From assembly GCF_009674535.1 (NCBI RefSeq), contig NZ_WKJK01000009.1:122099-186098 (forward strand): a DNA stretch of 64,000 nucleotides. The letters run 5' to 3'. Below the pieces are notes generated by a model. That model saw only the letters and a program-made list of their open reading frames with translations, was not told the origin of the DNA and searched no databases. The stretch is from Duganella guangzhouensis. GTDB lineage: Bacteria > Pseudomonadota > Gammaproteobacteria > Burkholderiales > Burkholderiaceae_D. This document shows positions 1 to 9,300 of the stretch, in pieces. How positions within the stretch are numbered: position 1 is the stretch's first letter; every line of letters begins with the position of its first letter. The position numbers and the translations under genes are program-made.

Positions 1-795
1 CAGCTCGTAGACCGATTTGCCGTCCAGCGCCGGGCCGGGGAAGACCATCTTGGCGCCGGACAGCGGCACCGAATACGGCAAGCCCCAGGCGTTGACGTGG
101 AACATCGGCACCACCGGCATGACGGCGTCGCGCGAGGACACATTCAGCACGTTCGGCAAGGCCGATGCGTAGGCGTGCAACACCGTCGAACGGTGCGAGT
201 ACAACGCGCCTTTGGGGTTTCCGGTCGTGCCGGATGTGTAACAGAGTGTAGCGGCGGCGTTCTCGTCGAAGCTCGGCCAGGCGTATTCTTCGGACTGGGC
301 GGCCAGCAAATCCTCGTAGCACAGCAGATTCGGAATCTTGCTGTCGGCCGGCATGCGGTCGGCCGCGCCCAGCAGTATCCAGCCCTTAACCGTCTGGCAG
401 TGTGGCGCGATGGCCTCGATCAAGGGCAGGAAGCAGAAGTCGAACAGCAGGTATTGGTCTTCGGCATGGTTGCAGATATAGGCCAGTTGCTCAGGATGCA
501 ACCGCGGATTGATGGTGTGCAGCACCGCACCGCTGCCGGACACGGCGTAATATGCTTCCAGGTGACGGTAACCATTCCAGGCCAGCGTGGCCACGCGCTC
601 GCCGCTTTGCACGCCCAGCGCCCGCAGCGCGTTGGCCAACTGGCGGGCGCGCCGGGCGCAGTCGCGGAAAGTGTAGCGGTGCAGATCGCCTTCCACCCGC
701 TGCGAGACGATCTCACTATTGGCGTAATGGCGGGCGGCAAATTCAAGGATGCTTGAGATCAGCAAGGGCTGATCCATCATCTGTCCCATCAGCAT
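1..795 (-). CDS. acyl-CoA ligase (AMP-binding family), 5' part only
   Basis: The first 265 codons of an acyl-CoA synthetase are present; the gene runs off the left edge of the window. The enzyme adenylates a carboxylic acid and transfers it to CoA in the cytoplasm. The reverse-strand translation starts MLMGQMMDQPLLISSILEFA and contains the phosphate-binding P-loop YTSGTTGNPKG near residue 182, followed by the SHRS and MFHVNAWG segments typical of the family. The N-terminus resembles fatty-acid and 3-methylmercaptopropionyl-CoA (DmdB-like) ligases. The substrate cannot be decided because the C-terminal domain is missing. The ATG at 795 is chosen because conserved sequence follows it directly. 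It is divergent from selO. Confidence 0.9.
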   Translation of the reverse strand, partial: MLMGQMMDQPLLISSILEFAARHYANSEIVSQRVEGDLHRYTFRDCARRARQLANALRALGVQSGERVATLAWNGYRHLEAYYAVSGSGAVLHTINPRLHPEQLAYICNHAEDQYLLFDFCFLPLIEAIAPHCQTVKGWILLGAADRMPADSKIPNLLCYEDLLAAQSEEYAWPSFDENAAATLCYTSGTTGNPKGALYSHRSTVLHAYASALPNVLNVSSRDAVMPVVPMFHVNAWGLPYSVPLSGAKMVFPGPALDGKSVYEL

Positions 796-858
796 GCGGG
801 AGTCTCCGTTGGTAGTGATTATTGGCCCGAGTGTGGTGCGCCGCTCCACCCAGCGTCA

Positions 859-2397
859 ATGCTTTTCGATGCTGCACTGCCGCATCGCCGGCCTGCGGTA
901 AAATCCGAGCCTGGCTTATTCTCGATTGGAACCATCATCACTGCCGCTAACCTGCCGCTGGACAATTCGTTTGCGTCCTTGCCGCCTGCTTTCTATACCC
1001 GGTTGATGCCTACTCCGCTGCCCGCGCCCTATCTGGTGGGCGTCAGCGCGCCGGCGGCGCAGCTGATCGGGCTGACACCGGATGACGTCGCCGCCAGCCT
1101 CGACATCCTGATCGGCAACGCCGTGCCCGAGCGCGCGCAGCCGCTGGCGGCCGTGTATTCCGGCCATCAGTTCGGCGTTTGGGCCGGCCAGTTGGGCGAC
1201 GGCCGCGCCATCCTCTTTGGCGATGTCGCCGGTGCCGACGGGCCGCTGGAACTGCAATGGAAAGGCGCTGGCCTGACGCCCTACTCGCGCATGGGCGACG
1301 GCCGCGCTGTGCTGCGCTCGTCGATTCGCGAATTCCTGTGCTCGGAAGCCATGCATGCGCTGGGCATTCCGACCTCGCGCGCGCTGTCGGTGGCCGGTTC
1401 GGACCAGGGCATCATCCGCGAAACCATGGAAACCGCCGCTGTGGTGGTGCGCATGGCGCCCAGCTTCGTGCGCTTTGGCTCGTTCGAGCACTGGTACTAC
1501 CGCAAGCAGACCGATCAACTGAAAGTGCTGGCCGATTACGTCATCGACCGCTTCTATCCGGCGCTGCGCGACGCCGAAAATCCCTACGCCGCGCTGCTGG
1601 AAGAAGTCACGCGCCGGACCGCGCACATGATCGCGCAGTGGCAGGCGGTCGGCTTCATGCATGGCGTGATGAACACCGACAATATGTCCATCCTCGGCCT
1701 GACGCTGGATTACGGCCCTTACGGCTTCATGGAAGCCTTCGACGCCAACCACATTTGCAACCACACCGATCAGCAAGGTCGCTATTCCTACGCCAACCAG
1801 CCGCAGATCGGCCACTGGAATTGCTACGCACTGGCGCAGGCCATGCTGCCGCTGATCGGTGACGTCGAGGCCACGCAGGCCGCGCTGGACGTCTATCAAC
1901 CCGAGTTCGGCAGCAAGATGGACGAGCTGCTGCACGCCAAGCTGGGCCTGACCATGCTGGATGAGCATTTCGAGGCCGACCGCACGCTGTTCGACGACCT
2001 GTTTGCCATCTTGCCGGGTGTGGACTTCACGCTGTTCTTCCGCCGCCTGAGCGGGGTGCGCGCGGCCGATGCCGGCGGCGACGAGCCGCTGCGCGATCTG
2101 TTTATCGACCGTCCCGCTTTCGACGCCTGGGCCGAGCGCTACCGCGACCGCCTGCGCGCCGAAGCAAGCGACGACGTCAAACGCGCGGTTGCGATGAATC
2201 AAACCAACCCCAAATACGTGCTGCGAAACTATCTGGCCCAGGTGGCCATTGAAAAAGCGCAGAATAAGGACTTTTCCGAGCTGGAGCGGCTGCTAAAGGT
2301 GTTGCAGCGCCCCTACGACGAACAGCCCGAACACGAGCAATACGCCGCCTTGCCGCCGGACTGGGCAAGCCACTTGGAAGTTAGCTGTTCTTCTTAA
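859..2397 (+). CDS. selO: SelO/YdiU family protein adenylyltransferase
   Basis: This is a pseudokinase-fold enzyme that transfers AMP from ATP to protein Ser, Thr or Tyr residues and is linked to redox stress in the family. Two family hallmarks are visible: GAGLTPYSRMGDGRAVLRSS around residues 135-155, and HGVMNTDNMSILG followed by DYGPYGFMEAFDANHICNHT around residues 270-305. The length of 512 aa is usual. The start is uncertain: the family core begins at LPLDNSF, about 32 residues in, and the only upstream ATG (859) has no ribosome binding site. A TAAAAT box at 899-904 lies inside the proposed 5' coding part, so the true start may be later and not an ATG. msrB follows after 14 bases, which suits a shared oxidative-stress role. 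Confidence 0.92.
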   Translation: MLFDAALPHRRPAVKSEPGLFSIGTIITAANLPLDNSFASLPPAFYTRLMPTPLPAPYLVGVSAPAAQLIGLTPDDVAASLDILIGNAVPERAQPLAAVYSGHQFGVWAGQLGDGRAILFGDVAGADGPLELQWKGAGLTPYSRMGDGRAVLRSSIREFLCSEAMHALGIPTSRALSVAGSDQGIIRETMETAAVVVRMAPSFVRFGSFEHWYYRKQTDQLKVLADYVIDRFYPALRDAENPYAALLEEVTRRTAHMIAQWQAVGFMHGVMNTDNMSILGLTLDYGPYGFMEAFDANHICNHTDQQGRYSYANQPQIGHWNCYALAQAMLPLIGDVEATQAALDVYQPEFGSKMDELLHAKLGLTMLDEHFEADRTLFDDLFAILPGVDFTLFFRRLSGVRAADAGGDEPLRDLFIDRPAFDAWAERYRDRLRAEASDDVKRAVAMNQTNPKYVLRNYLAQVAIEKAQNKDFSELERLLKVLQRPYDEQPEHEQYAALPPDWASHLEVSCSS

Positions 2398-2411
2398 GCG
2401 AGAAATAAGCC

Positions 2412-2810
2412 ATGAGCAATAAAGTTGCCAAAACCGACGCCGAATGGCGTACCCAACTGGACCCGATGGAGTATCAAGTCACGCGCCACGCCGCCACCGA
2501 ACGCGCTTTCACCGGCAAGTTCTGGGATCACCACGAACCGGGCATCTACACCTGCGTATGCTGCAACACGCCGCTGTTCCGCTCCGACACCAAGTTTGAT
2601 TCCGGTTGCGGCTGGCCCAGCTATTTCGAACCGATCGATCCGGCCAACGTGATCGAAAAAGTGGACCGTTCGCATGGTATGCTGCGCACAGAGACCATTT
2701 GTGCCGTGTGCGACGCCCACCTCGGCCATGTATTCCCGGACGGCCCGCCGCCAACCGGCCTGCGTTATTGCATCAACTCGGCGTCTCTGCGCTTTGACCC
2801 ACAAGACTAA
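2412..2810 (+). CDS. msrB: peptide-methionine (R)-S-oxide reductase
   Basis: MsrB reduces the R epimer of methionine sulfoxide in damaged proteins, using thioredoxin. The 132 aa protein shows the full family pattern: zinc-binding pairs C48/C51 and C97/C100, the GCGWPS segment at 65-70, HLGHVFPDGP near 103-112, and the catalytic cysteine C120 in RYCIN. It has no signal peptide, so it is cytoplasmic. It sits between selO and yciB with short gaps and is probably cotranscribed with them. Confidence 0.97.
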   Translation: MSNKVAKTDAEWRTQLDPMEYQVTRHAATERAFTGKFWDHHEPGIYTCVCCNTPLFRSDTKFDSGCGWPSYFEPIDPANVIEKVDRSHGMLRTETICAVCDAHLGHVFPDGPPPTGLRYCINSASLRFDPQD

Positions 2811-2822
2811 TAAAACCACATC

Positions 2823-3452
2823 ATGAAATTCCTCTTCGACCTGATCCCGGTATTGCTGTTCTTCGGCTCGTACAAAATGGCCGGCTGGAATGCCGAGGCA
2901 GCCCAGCATTTCATCAACACCCATATGAGCGGCATGATTTCCGGTGGCTCGGTGACGGCGGAACAGGCGCCGATCGTGATCGCCACCCTGGTCGGCATCC
3001 TGGCCACGATGGCGCAGATCGCCTGGATCAAGCTGCGCGGGCGCAAGGTCGATGGCGTGCTGTGGTTGTCGCTGGGCATGTTTGTCGTGTTTGGCGGCCT
3101 CACCATCTACCTGCACGACGAGGATTTCATCAAATGGAAGCTGAGCATCGTCTACTGGATCTTCGCGGCCGGCCTGTTGATCAGCGACCTGGTGTTTAAA
3201 AAGAACCTGATGCGCCAATCGATGCAGGAAATCATCGATTTGCCGGAAGCCATCTGGAGCCGTTTGAATCTGGCCTGGATCGCATTCTTCAGCTTCATGG
3301 GCGTACTGAACTGGTATCTGGCATTTGTGCTGTTTAAAGGAAATACCGACGCCTGGGTGAATTTCAAAGCCTTTGGTTCGACCGGCATCATGTTCGTATT
3401 TATTGTTGGGCAGACGATTTATTTGTCGCGCCATATCAAGGACCAGGCATGA
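2823..3452 (+). CDS. yciB: inner membrane-spanning protein YciB (septation protein A family)
   Basis: This is a 209 aa integral membrane protein with about five hydrophobic helices. The start MKFLFDLIPVLLFFGSYK and the segments NLAWIAFFSFMGVLNWY and FGSTGIMFVFIVGQ are characteristic of YciB/IspA. The family is tied to cell-envelope integrity and division; its exact activity is not established. Its TGA stop overlaps the bolA start as ATGA, which implies translational coupling. Confidence 0.95.
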   Translation: MKFLFDLIPVLLFFGSYKMAGWNAEAAQHFINTHMSGMISGGSVTAEQAPIVIATLVGILATMAQIAWIKLRGRKVDGVLWLSLGMFVVFGGLTIYLHDEDFIKWKLSIVYWIFAAGLLISDLVFKKNLMRQSMQEIIDLPEAIWSRLNLAWIAFFSFMGVLNWYLAFVLFKGNTDAWVNFKAFGSTGIMFVFIVGQTIYLSRHIKDQA

Positions 3453-3733
3453 TGAGCCAGATTCAAGATACCCGCCTGGAGCGCATGCGCGCCCGCTTCA
3501 CCGACAAGCTGCAGCCGCTGGAACTGGTGGTCGACGACGACTCCGCCGCGCATGCCGGCCATGCCGGCGCCGCCTCTGGCGGTGGCCACTACAACGTCAG
3601 AATTGTTTCGTTACAATTCGAAGGGCTTAAACTCGTCACAAGACATCGACTCGTGTATGATTCTGTGCACGATATGATGCATAAAGAAATTCATGCATTG
3701 GCCATTACCGCATTGGCTCCGTCCGAAGTATGA
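3449..3733 (+). CDS. BolA family protein
   Basis: This is a 94 aa BolA-like protein. BolA proteins act with monothiol glutaredoxins in iron-sulfur metabolism, and some bind DNA. A glycine/alanine-rich loop (HAGHAGAASGGGHYNV, about residues 33-48) is followed by the helix-turn class II KH-like core ending in VYDSVHDMMHKEIHALAI, where the conserved RH...VY...L...IHAL pattern is clear. It overlaps yciB by four bases. I cannot tell BolA from the IbaG/YrbA subtypes with certainty. The 119 bases to the next gene hold no clear terminator. Confidence 0.9.
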   Translation: MMSQIQDTRLERMRARFTDKLQPLELVVDDDSAAHAGHAGAASGGGHYNVRIVSLQFEGLKLVTRHRLVYDSVHDMMHKEIHALAITALAPSEV

Positions 3734-3852
3734 TGGAGCGCTGGATCGGGGATGGCCTGATCGGCTTTTAAAATAATTGAAGACAAAGACGGATTACAGT
3801 CCAACCCCATCCAGGTATTTTCGCTATAACTTTCCCCTTACAGGAATTAATA

Positions 3853-4629
3853 ATGACCTTCAAGCCAGCCAAGTTGCTGATTGCACTTCTCGTTGTCGCT
3901 GTACCAGCTTTTGCGCAAAACGTTGCCGTGGTTAACGGCAAAGCGATCCCGACCTCGCGCGTGGACGCCATCGTCAAGCAAGTTGTGGCCCAAGGCCAGC
4001 AGCCAGATTCGCCACAGCTGCGCGATATGATCAAGAAAGACCTGATCAGCCGCGAAGTGCTGATGCAAGAATCGGACAAGCAAGGCTACGCCAAGAGCGC
4101 CGACGTCAAAACCGCGATCGAAAATGCCCGCCAAGCCATCATGATCAATGCTCTGCTGGCTGAATACGTGAAGAAAAACCCGGTCACCGACGCTGAAATC
4201 AAGGCGGAATACGACAAAGCCGTGGCCGCCAATGGCGACAAGGAATACCACGTGCGCCACATCCTGCTGGGCACCGAAGCCGAAGCCAACGACGTGATCG
4301 CCAAGATCAAGGCTGGCGCCAAGTTCGAAGACCTGGCCAAGCAGTCGAAAGACACCGGCTCGGCAGCCAACGGCGGCGATCTGGACTGGGCTGTGCCTGC
4401 CTCGTTCCCACCAGTGTTCTCGCAAGCTTTCGTGACCCTGCAAAAAGGCCAGGTCACCGAGAAGCCAGTGCAGACCCCGAACGGCTGGCACGTGATCAAA
4501 GTGGACGACATCCGTCAAGCCAAACTGCCAACCCTGGAAGAAGCCAAACAGCAAATTGGCGAAGGTCTGGTACAGCGTAAAGTACAGGCTTACCAGGAAG
4601 AACTGGTAAAGAAGGCAAAAGTACAGTAA
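3853..4629 (+). CDS. periplasmic parvulin-type peptidyl-prolyl isomerase (copy 1)
   Basis: This 258 aa exported protein catalyses cis/trans isomerisation of prolyl bonds and probably acts as a periplasmic chaperone. A signal peptide is visible (MTFKPAKLLIALLVVAVPAFA, cleaved before QN). A SurA-like helical N-domain with QPDSPQLRDMIKKDLISRE follows. The rotamase domain is around residues 130-225, with YHVRHILL, NGGDLDW and GWHVIKVDD. Its own terminator lies at 4642-4667. It is a clear paralogue of the next gene, so the pair arose by tandem duplication. Confidence 0.93.
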   Translation: MTFKPAKLLIALLVVAVPAFAQNVAVVNGKAIPTSRVDAIVKQVVAQGQQPDSPQLRDMIKKDLISREVLMQESDKQGYAKSADVKTAIENARQAIMINALLAEYVKKNPVTDAEIKAEYDKAVAANGDKEYHVRHILLGTEAEANDVIAKIKAGAKFEDLAKQSKDTGSAANGGDLDWAVPASFPPVFSQAFVTLQKGQVTEKPVQTPNGWHVIKVDDIRQAKLPTLEEAKQQIGEGLVQRKVQAYQEELVKKAKVQ

Positions 4630-4641
4630 TGTTATGAAAGG

Positions 4642-4667
4642 CGGCGCCCTGCGGGGCGCCGTTTTTG
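4642..4667 (+). terminator. intrinsic terminator of first parvulin gene
   Basis: A perfect 8 bp GC-rich stem (CGGCGCCC at 4642-4649, GGGCGCCG at 4654-4661) with a four-base loop is followed by TTTTTG. It lies 13 bases after the stop codon, so each parvulin gene is likely transcribed separately. Confidence 0.85.
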
Positions 4668-4721
4668 ATTCCGCGTTGGTATCATGCACCCTCAAGTGTA
4701 TTTTTTATAGGATTTAAATAA

Positions 4722-5498
4722 ATGATGTTGAAGCCAGCCCGTCTGATGTTAGCCCTGGTCGCTATCGTTGCCGCTCCAGCTTTCGCGCAAAACGCCGCGA
4801 CCGTTAATGGCAAAGCCATTCCAGCCGCCAAGGTTGATCAAATGGTCAAACAAGTGGTTGCCCAGGGTCAGCAGCCGGATTCGCCGCAACTGCGCGATGC
4901 GGTTAAAAAAGAACTGATCTCCCGCGAAGTCATGCTGCAGGAAGCAGATAAACAGGGTTATGGCAAAAAGCCGGAAGTCACCGCCGCGATTGATAATGCG
5001 CGTCAAAGCATTATTATCAATGCCATGCTGGCTGATTATGTGAAAAAGAATCCGGTAAAAGACGCTGAAATCCAGGCTGAATACGACAAATATAAAGCCG
5101 CTGTCGGTCCAAACGAATATCACTCGCGTCATATTCTGGTGGCCACCGAACAGGAAGCGAAAGACATTATCGCCAAGCTGAAAGCTGGCGGCAAATTCGA
5201 AGAACTGGCCAAAGTATCGAAAGACGGTTCGGCCAATAATGGCGGCGACCTTGGCTGGATGTCCCCAGCTAAACTGGTGAAACCATTCGCCGACGCCATG
5301 GTGGCACTGAAAAACGGCCAGATCACCGAAACCCCGGTGAAAACCGAATTCGGCTACCACGTGATCAAACTGGAAGAATCGCGCCCGACCAAGTTCCCTT
5401 CGTTCGACGAAGTGAAAGGCCAGATCGCCGAAGGTCTGCAACAGCGCAAGATCGTCGCCTACCGCGAAGAACTACTGAAGAAAGCCAAGATCCAGTAA
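4722..5498 (+). CDS. periplasmic parvulin-type peptidyl-prolyl isomerase (copy 2)
   Basis: This 258 aa paralogue of the preceding gene has exactly the same length and domain layout. The signal peptide is MMLKPARLMLALVAIVAAPAFA, the helical N-domain has QPDSPQLRDAVKKELISREV, and the rotamase domain has YHSRHILVATE, NGGDLGWMSPAKLV and FGYHVIKLEE. The rotamase segment of this copy (GGDLGWM...F) is closer to the canonical PpiC consensus than that of copy 1, which has GGDLDWAVPASFPP. An AGGA ribosome binding site precedes the ATG. It is followed by a strong terminator at 5517-5544. Confidence 0.94.
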   Translation: MMLKPARLMLALVAIVAAPAFAQNAATVNGKAIPAAKVDQMVKQVVAQGQQPDSPQLRDAVKKELISREVMLQEADKQGYGKKPEVTAAIDNARQSIIINAMLADYVKKNPVKDAEIQAEYDKYKAAVGPNEYHSRHILVATEQEAKDIIAKLKAGGKFEELAKVSKDGSANNGGDLGWMSPAKLVKPFADAMVALKNGQITETPVKTEFGYHVIKLEESRPTKFPSFDEVKGQIAEGLQQRKIVAYREELLKKAKIQ

Positions 5499-5516
5499 GC
5501 TGGACCCGCTCCAAGG

Positions 5517-5544
5517 AAGCGCCTGCATGCAGGCGCTTTTTTTA
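5517..5544 (+). terminator. intrinsic terminator of second parvulin gene
   Basis: A perfectly palindromic 22-base segment (AAGCGCCTGCA and its complement, 5517-5538) is followed by a run of T to 5543. Confidence 0.88.
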
Positions 5545-5590
5545 CGCCCTTTGCAGACTCGAAACTGGCTTATACAAGCCAACAACTAGC

Positions 5591-6241
5591 ATGAAACCTG
5601 ACTTCCTGGCCGACCTCAACGCCCTGCTCACCTCTGTCATCGACAATGACCGTGCGCCCGCCATGCGCGCCTACATGCGCGACCAGTTCGACTTCCTCGG
5701 CATCGGAACGCCGGACCGCCGCGCCGCCGCCAAGCCGCTGTTGCGCACTCTCAAAGGCCAGAACCTGCTGACGTACGCCAGCGCGCTGTGGCAACTGCCG
5801 CAGCGCGAATATCAATACATCGCGCTGGATTTACTGGCGTTGCATCATCGGGAATTATCGGCGGCGGATATCCCCGCCTTAATGGTACTGATACAGAATA
5901 AACCGTGGTGGGATACAGTGGATGCCATGGCCGGCATTATTGGCGACGTACTGCGGTATCAGCACGATTATATGGATGAAGTGCTGCGTGATTCAAATAT
6001 GTGGATACGCCGCATCGCCATACTGCACCAACTAGGCTGGCGCGATAAAACAGATGAAGCCCGCTTATTCGATTATGTACTGACCTGCGCCCACGAAAAA
6101 GAATTCTTCATTCAAAAAGCCATCGGCTGGGCATTAAGAGATTATGCCCGTCATGCTCCCGACGCCGTACGCATATTCACCCACAAACAAAAAGAGCGGC
6201 TCGCGCCGCTCTCTTTCCGTGAGGCGAATAAACACCTCTAA
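5591..6241 (+). CDS. DNA alkylation repair protein (AlkD-like HEAT-repeat glycosylase)
   Basis: This 216 aa protein matches the AlkD family, which excises alkylated purines with a HEAT-repeat fold. Segments supporting this are YMRDQFDFLGIGTPDRRA at the N-terminus, WQLPQREYQYIALDLL, KPWWDTVDAMA, DSNMWIRRIAILHQLGW, FIQKAIGWALRDYAR and the closing LSFREANKHL. The helices are regularly spaced, as expected for HEAT repeats. A perfect 8 bp hairpin (6193-6212) lies inside the last codons. The gene is convergent with purL and separated from it by a palindromic repeat element. Confidence 0.93.
   Translation: MKPDFLADLNALLTSVIDNDRAPAMRAYMRDQFDFLGIGTPDRRAAAKPLLRTLKGQNLLTYASALWQLPQREYQYIALDLLALHHRELSAADIPALMVLIQNKPWWDTVDAMAGIIGDVLRYQHDYMDEVLRDSNMWIRRIAILHQLGWRDKTDEARLFDYVLTCAHEKEFFIQKAIGWALRDYARHAPDAVRIFTHKQKERLAPLSFREANKHL
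6193..6212 (+). other. perfect hairpin inside the 3' end of the alkD-like gene
   Basis: AGAGCGGC (6193-6200) and GCCGCTCT (6205-6212) form an 8 bp stem with loop TCGC, preceded by AAAA and followed by CTTTCC. It looks like a weak terminator embedded in coding sequence. Its function is unproven. Confidence 0.4.
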
Positions 6242-6252
6242 TGTCCAGCACG

Positions 6253-6341
6253 TGTCCACTTCGGGGTCAGTTCCAAAAATCGGACATCGAATCGCGTACG
6301 ATCCAATGTCCATTTTTTAGAACTGACCCCGAATAGGGGAC
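6253..6341. repeat. palindromic intergenic repeat, copy 1 (imperfect stem)
   Basis: The gap between the convergent alkD-like and purL genes is filled by a long inverted repeat. The arms start TTCGGGGTCAGTTC (6260) and end GAACTGACCCCGAA (6320-6333), with an internal GGACAT/ATGTCC match and several arm mismatches. The outer bases read TGTCC at 6253 and GGACA at 6337-6341. A near copy with a perfect stem is at 18750-18840, also between convergent genes. There is no T-run, so it is not a classical intrinsic terminator. Confidence 0.85.
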
Positions 6342-6346
6342 ATTAA

Positions 6347-9300
6347 TTACCCGACGAATTTACGGGCGTTGCGGAACATCCGCATCCACGGCGATTCCTC
6401 GCCCCAGCTTTCCGGCGCCCACGAATGCTGCACCGAGCGGAATACGCGCTCGGCGTGCGGCATCATCACGGTGAAGCGGCCGTCGGCGGTGGTGACCGAG
6501 GTCAGACCTTGTGGCGAGCCGTTCGGGTTGTATGGATACGCCTCGGTGGCGGCGCCACGGTTGTCGACGAAACGCATCGCCGCCACCGCTTCGCCGATGT
6601 TGCCGGTCTGCGAGAAGTCGGCATAGCCTTCGCCGTGGGCGATGGCGATCGGGGTTTGGGTGCCGGCCATGCCGCTGAAGAAGATCGACGGCGAGTCCAG
6701 CACTTCCACCATCGCGAAGCGCGCTTCGAATTTCTCCGATTTGTTGGTGGTGAACTTCGGCCACGCCTGCGCGCCAGGAATCAGCGGTTTCAGGTTGCTC
6801 ATCATCTGGCAACCGTTGCAGACGCCCAGGCCGAAGGTGTCTTTGCGGGCAAAGAACTTGGCGAACTGGTCGGACAGCGCGTTGTTGAACAGAATGGTCT
6901 TGGCCCAGCCCTCGCCGGCGCCCAGCACGTCGCCGTACGAGAAGCCGCCAACGGCGATAACGCCCTGGAAGTCGTCTAGCTTGGCACGGCCCGAGATCAG
7001 GTCGCTCATGTGGACATCGACGGCGGTAAAGCCGGCCTGGTGCATTACGTAGGCGGTCTCGATGTGCGAGTTGACGCCTTGCTCACGCAGAATCGCCACG
7101 CGTGGACGCACGCCGGTGGCCAGGAATGGCGCGGCAACGTTGTCGGTCAGATCAAACGTGACTTTTGGCGTGATGCCTGGGTCTTGCTCGTCCAGCAGAC
7201 GGTCGTATTCGGCGTCGGCACAGGCCGGATTATCGCGCAGACGGGCGATGCGCCAGCTGGTTTCGCTCCACAGACGGTGCAGTTCGGCACGCGTCTTGTT
7301 GTAGATGACTTTGGCGTCACGGGTGAATTCGATCACGCCGCGATCGTTGGTCTTGCCGATGATGTGGCTGCAAGCGCCCAGGTTGAACGAACGCAGCACG
7401 TCCATCACCGCCGATTTTTCGTCGGCACGTACTTGGATCACCGCGCCCAGCTCCTCCGAGAACAGCGCGCGCAGGGTTTGTTCGTTGCGGCGTTCGGCGA
7501 TCTGGGTAGCCCAGTTCTTGGCGTCGCCCTGGTCGGCGCCGTGGCCTTCTTCCAGCGTCAGGATGTCGAGATTGATCGACAGGCCGGCGCGGCCGGCAAA
7601 CGCCATCTCGGTCAGCGTGCCGTACAGGCCGCCATCCGAGCGATCGTGGTAAGCCAGCAGCTTGCCGTCAGCGTTCAGTTGCTGGATGGCGGCGAAGCAG
7701 GCTTTCAAGTCTTCCGGGCTGTCGACGTCCGGCACGCTGTTGCCCAGCTGGCCCATGACTTGCGACAGCGCCGAGGCGCCCAGACGGTTCTTGCCGCGAC
7801 CCAGGTCGATCAGGATGATCGAGGTGTCGCCAACGTCGGTACGCAGCTGCGGGGTCAGCGACTTGCGCACGTCGTACACAGGGGCGAACGAGGAAACGAT
7901 CAGCGAAACCGGCGAAATCACTGCCTTGGCTTGGTCGCCCTCTTTCCAGGTGGTGCGCATCGACAGCGAATCCTTGCCAACCGGGATGGAAATACCCAGC
8001 GCCGGGCACAGCTCCATACCCACGGCTTTCACCGTGTCATACAGCGCCGCATCCTGGCCAGGCTGGCCGCAAGCCGCCATCCAGTTGGCCGACAGTTTGA
8101 TGTCTTCGATCGAGCTGATCGGCGCGGCGGCGATGTTCAGCACCGCTTCCGCCACCGCCATACGGCCCGAGGCGGCGGCATCGATCACGGCCAGCGGCGT
8201 GCGTTCGCCCATGGCCATGGCTTCGCCTTTGTAGCCTTCGAAGCTCATCGCGGTCACTGCGCAGTCCGCCACAGGCACCTGCCACGGGCCGACCATCTGG
8301 TCGCGCACCGACATGCCGCCCACAGTCCGGTCACCAATGGTGATCAGGAACGATTTGTCGCCCACGGTTGGCAGCAGCAGCACGCGTTTGGCGGCCTCTT
8401 CCAGATCCATGCCGGTCAGGTCGATGGCCGGGTAGTCGTTTTGCACGTGATGCACGTCGCGCTGCATTTTTGGCGGTTTGCCCAGCAGCACTTCCATCGG
8501 CATGTCGACCGGGCTGTTGCCCAGATCAGGATCGATCAGTTTCAGTTGACGCTCTTCGGTGGCGGTGCCGACCACGGCGAACGGGCTACGCTCGCGCTCG
8601 CAGATGGCCTGGAATGCCGGCAGGTCGGCCGGCGCGATCGCCAGCACATAACGCTCCTGCGATTCGTTGGACCAGATTTCTTTCGGCGCCATGCCGCTTT
8701 CTTCCAGCGGAATCTTGCGCAGATCGAAGATCGCGCCGCGCTTGGCGTCGTTGGTGATTTCCGGGAACGCGTTCGACAGACCGCCAGCGCCCACGTCGTG
8801 AATCGAGATGATCGGGTTGTTCGCGCCCAGCTGCCAGCAGGAGTTGATGACTTCCTGCGCGCGGCGTTCCATTTCCGGGTTGCCACGCTGGACCGAATCG
8901 AAGTCCAGGTCGGCGGTGTTGGTACCGGTCGCCATCGACGACGCGGCCGAGCCGCCCATGCCGATGCGCATGCCAGGACCGCCCAGCTGCACCAGCAGGC
9001 TGCCAACCGGGATGTCGTCCTTGTGGGTGTGTTGCGACGAGATATTGCCGATACCGCCGGCAATCATGATCGGCTTGTGATAGCCGTACACGGTGTCGTG
9101 CGCGCCGGCAAACTGCTTGCCGATGTTCTGCTCATAGGTACGGAAGTAACCGCCCAGCACTGGACGACCGAATTCATTGCTGAAGGCGGCGCCGCCCAGC
9201 GGACCGTCGATCATGATTTGCAGCGGCGAGGCGATGCGCTCCGGCTTGCCGTATGGCGTGCCGGTATCGCGGTAATCGCCATCCTTGACCGGTGCGGTGA

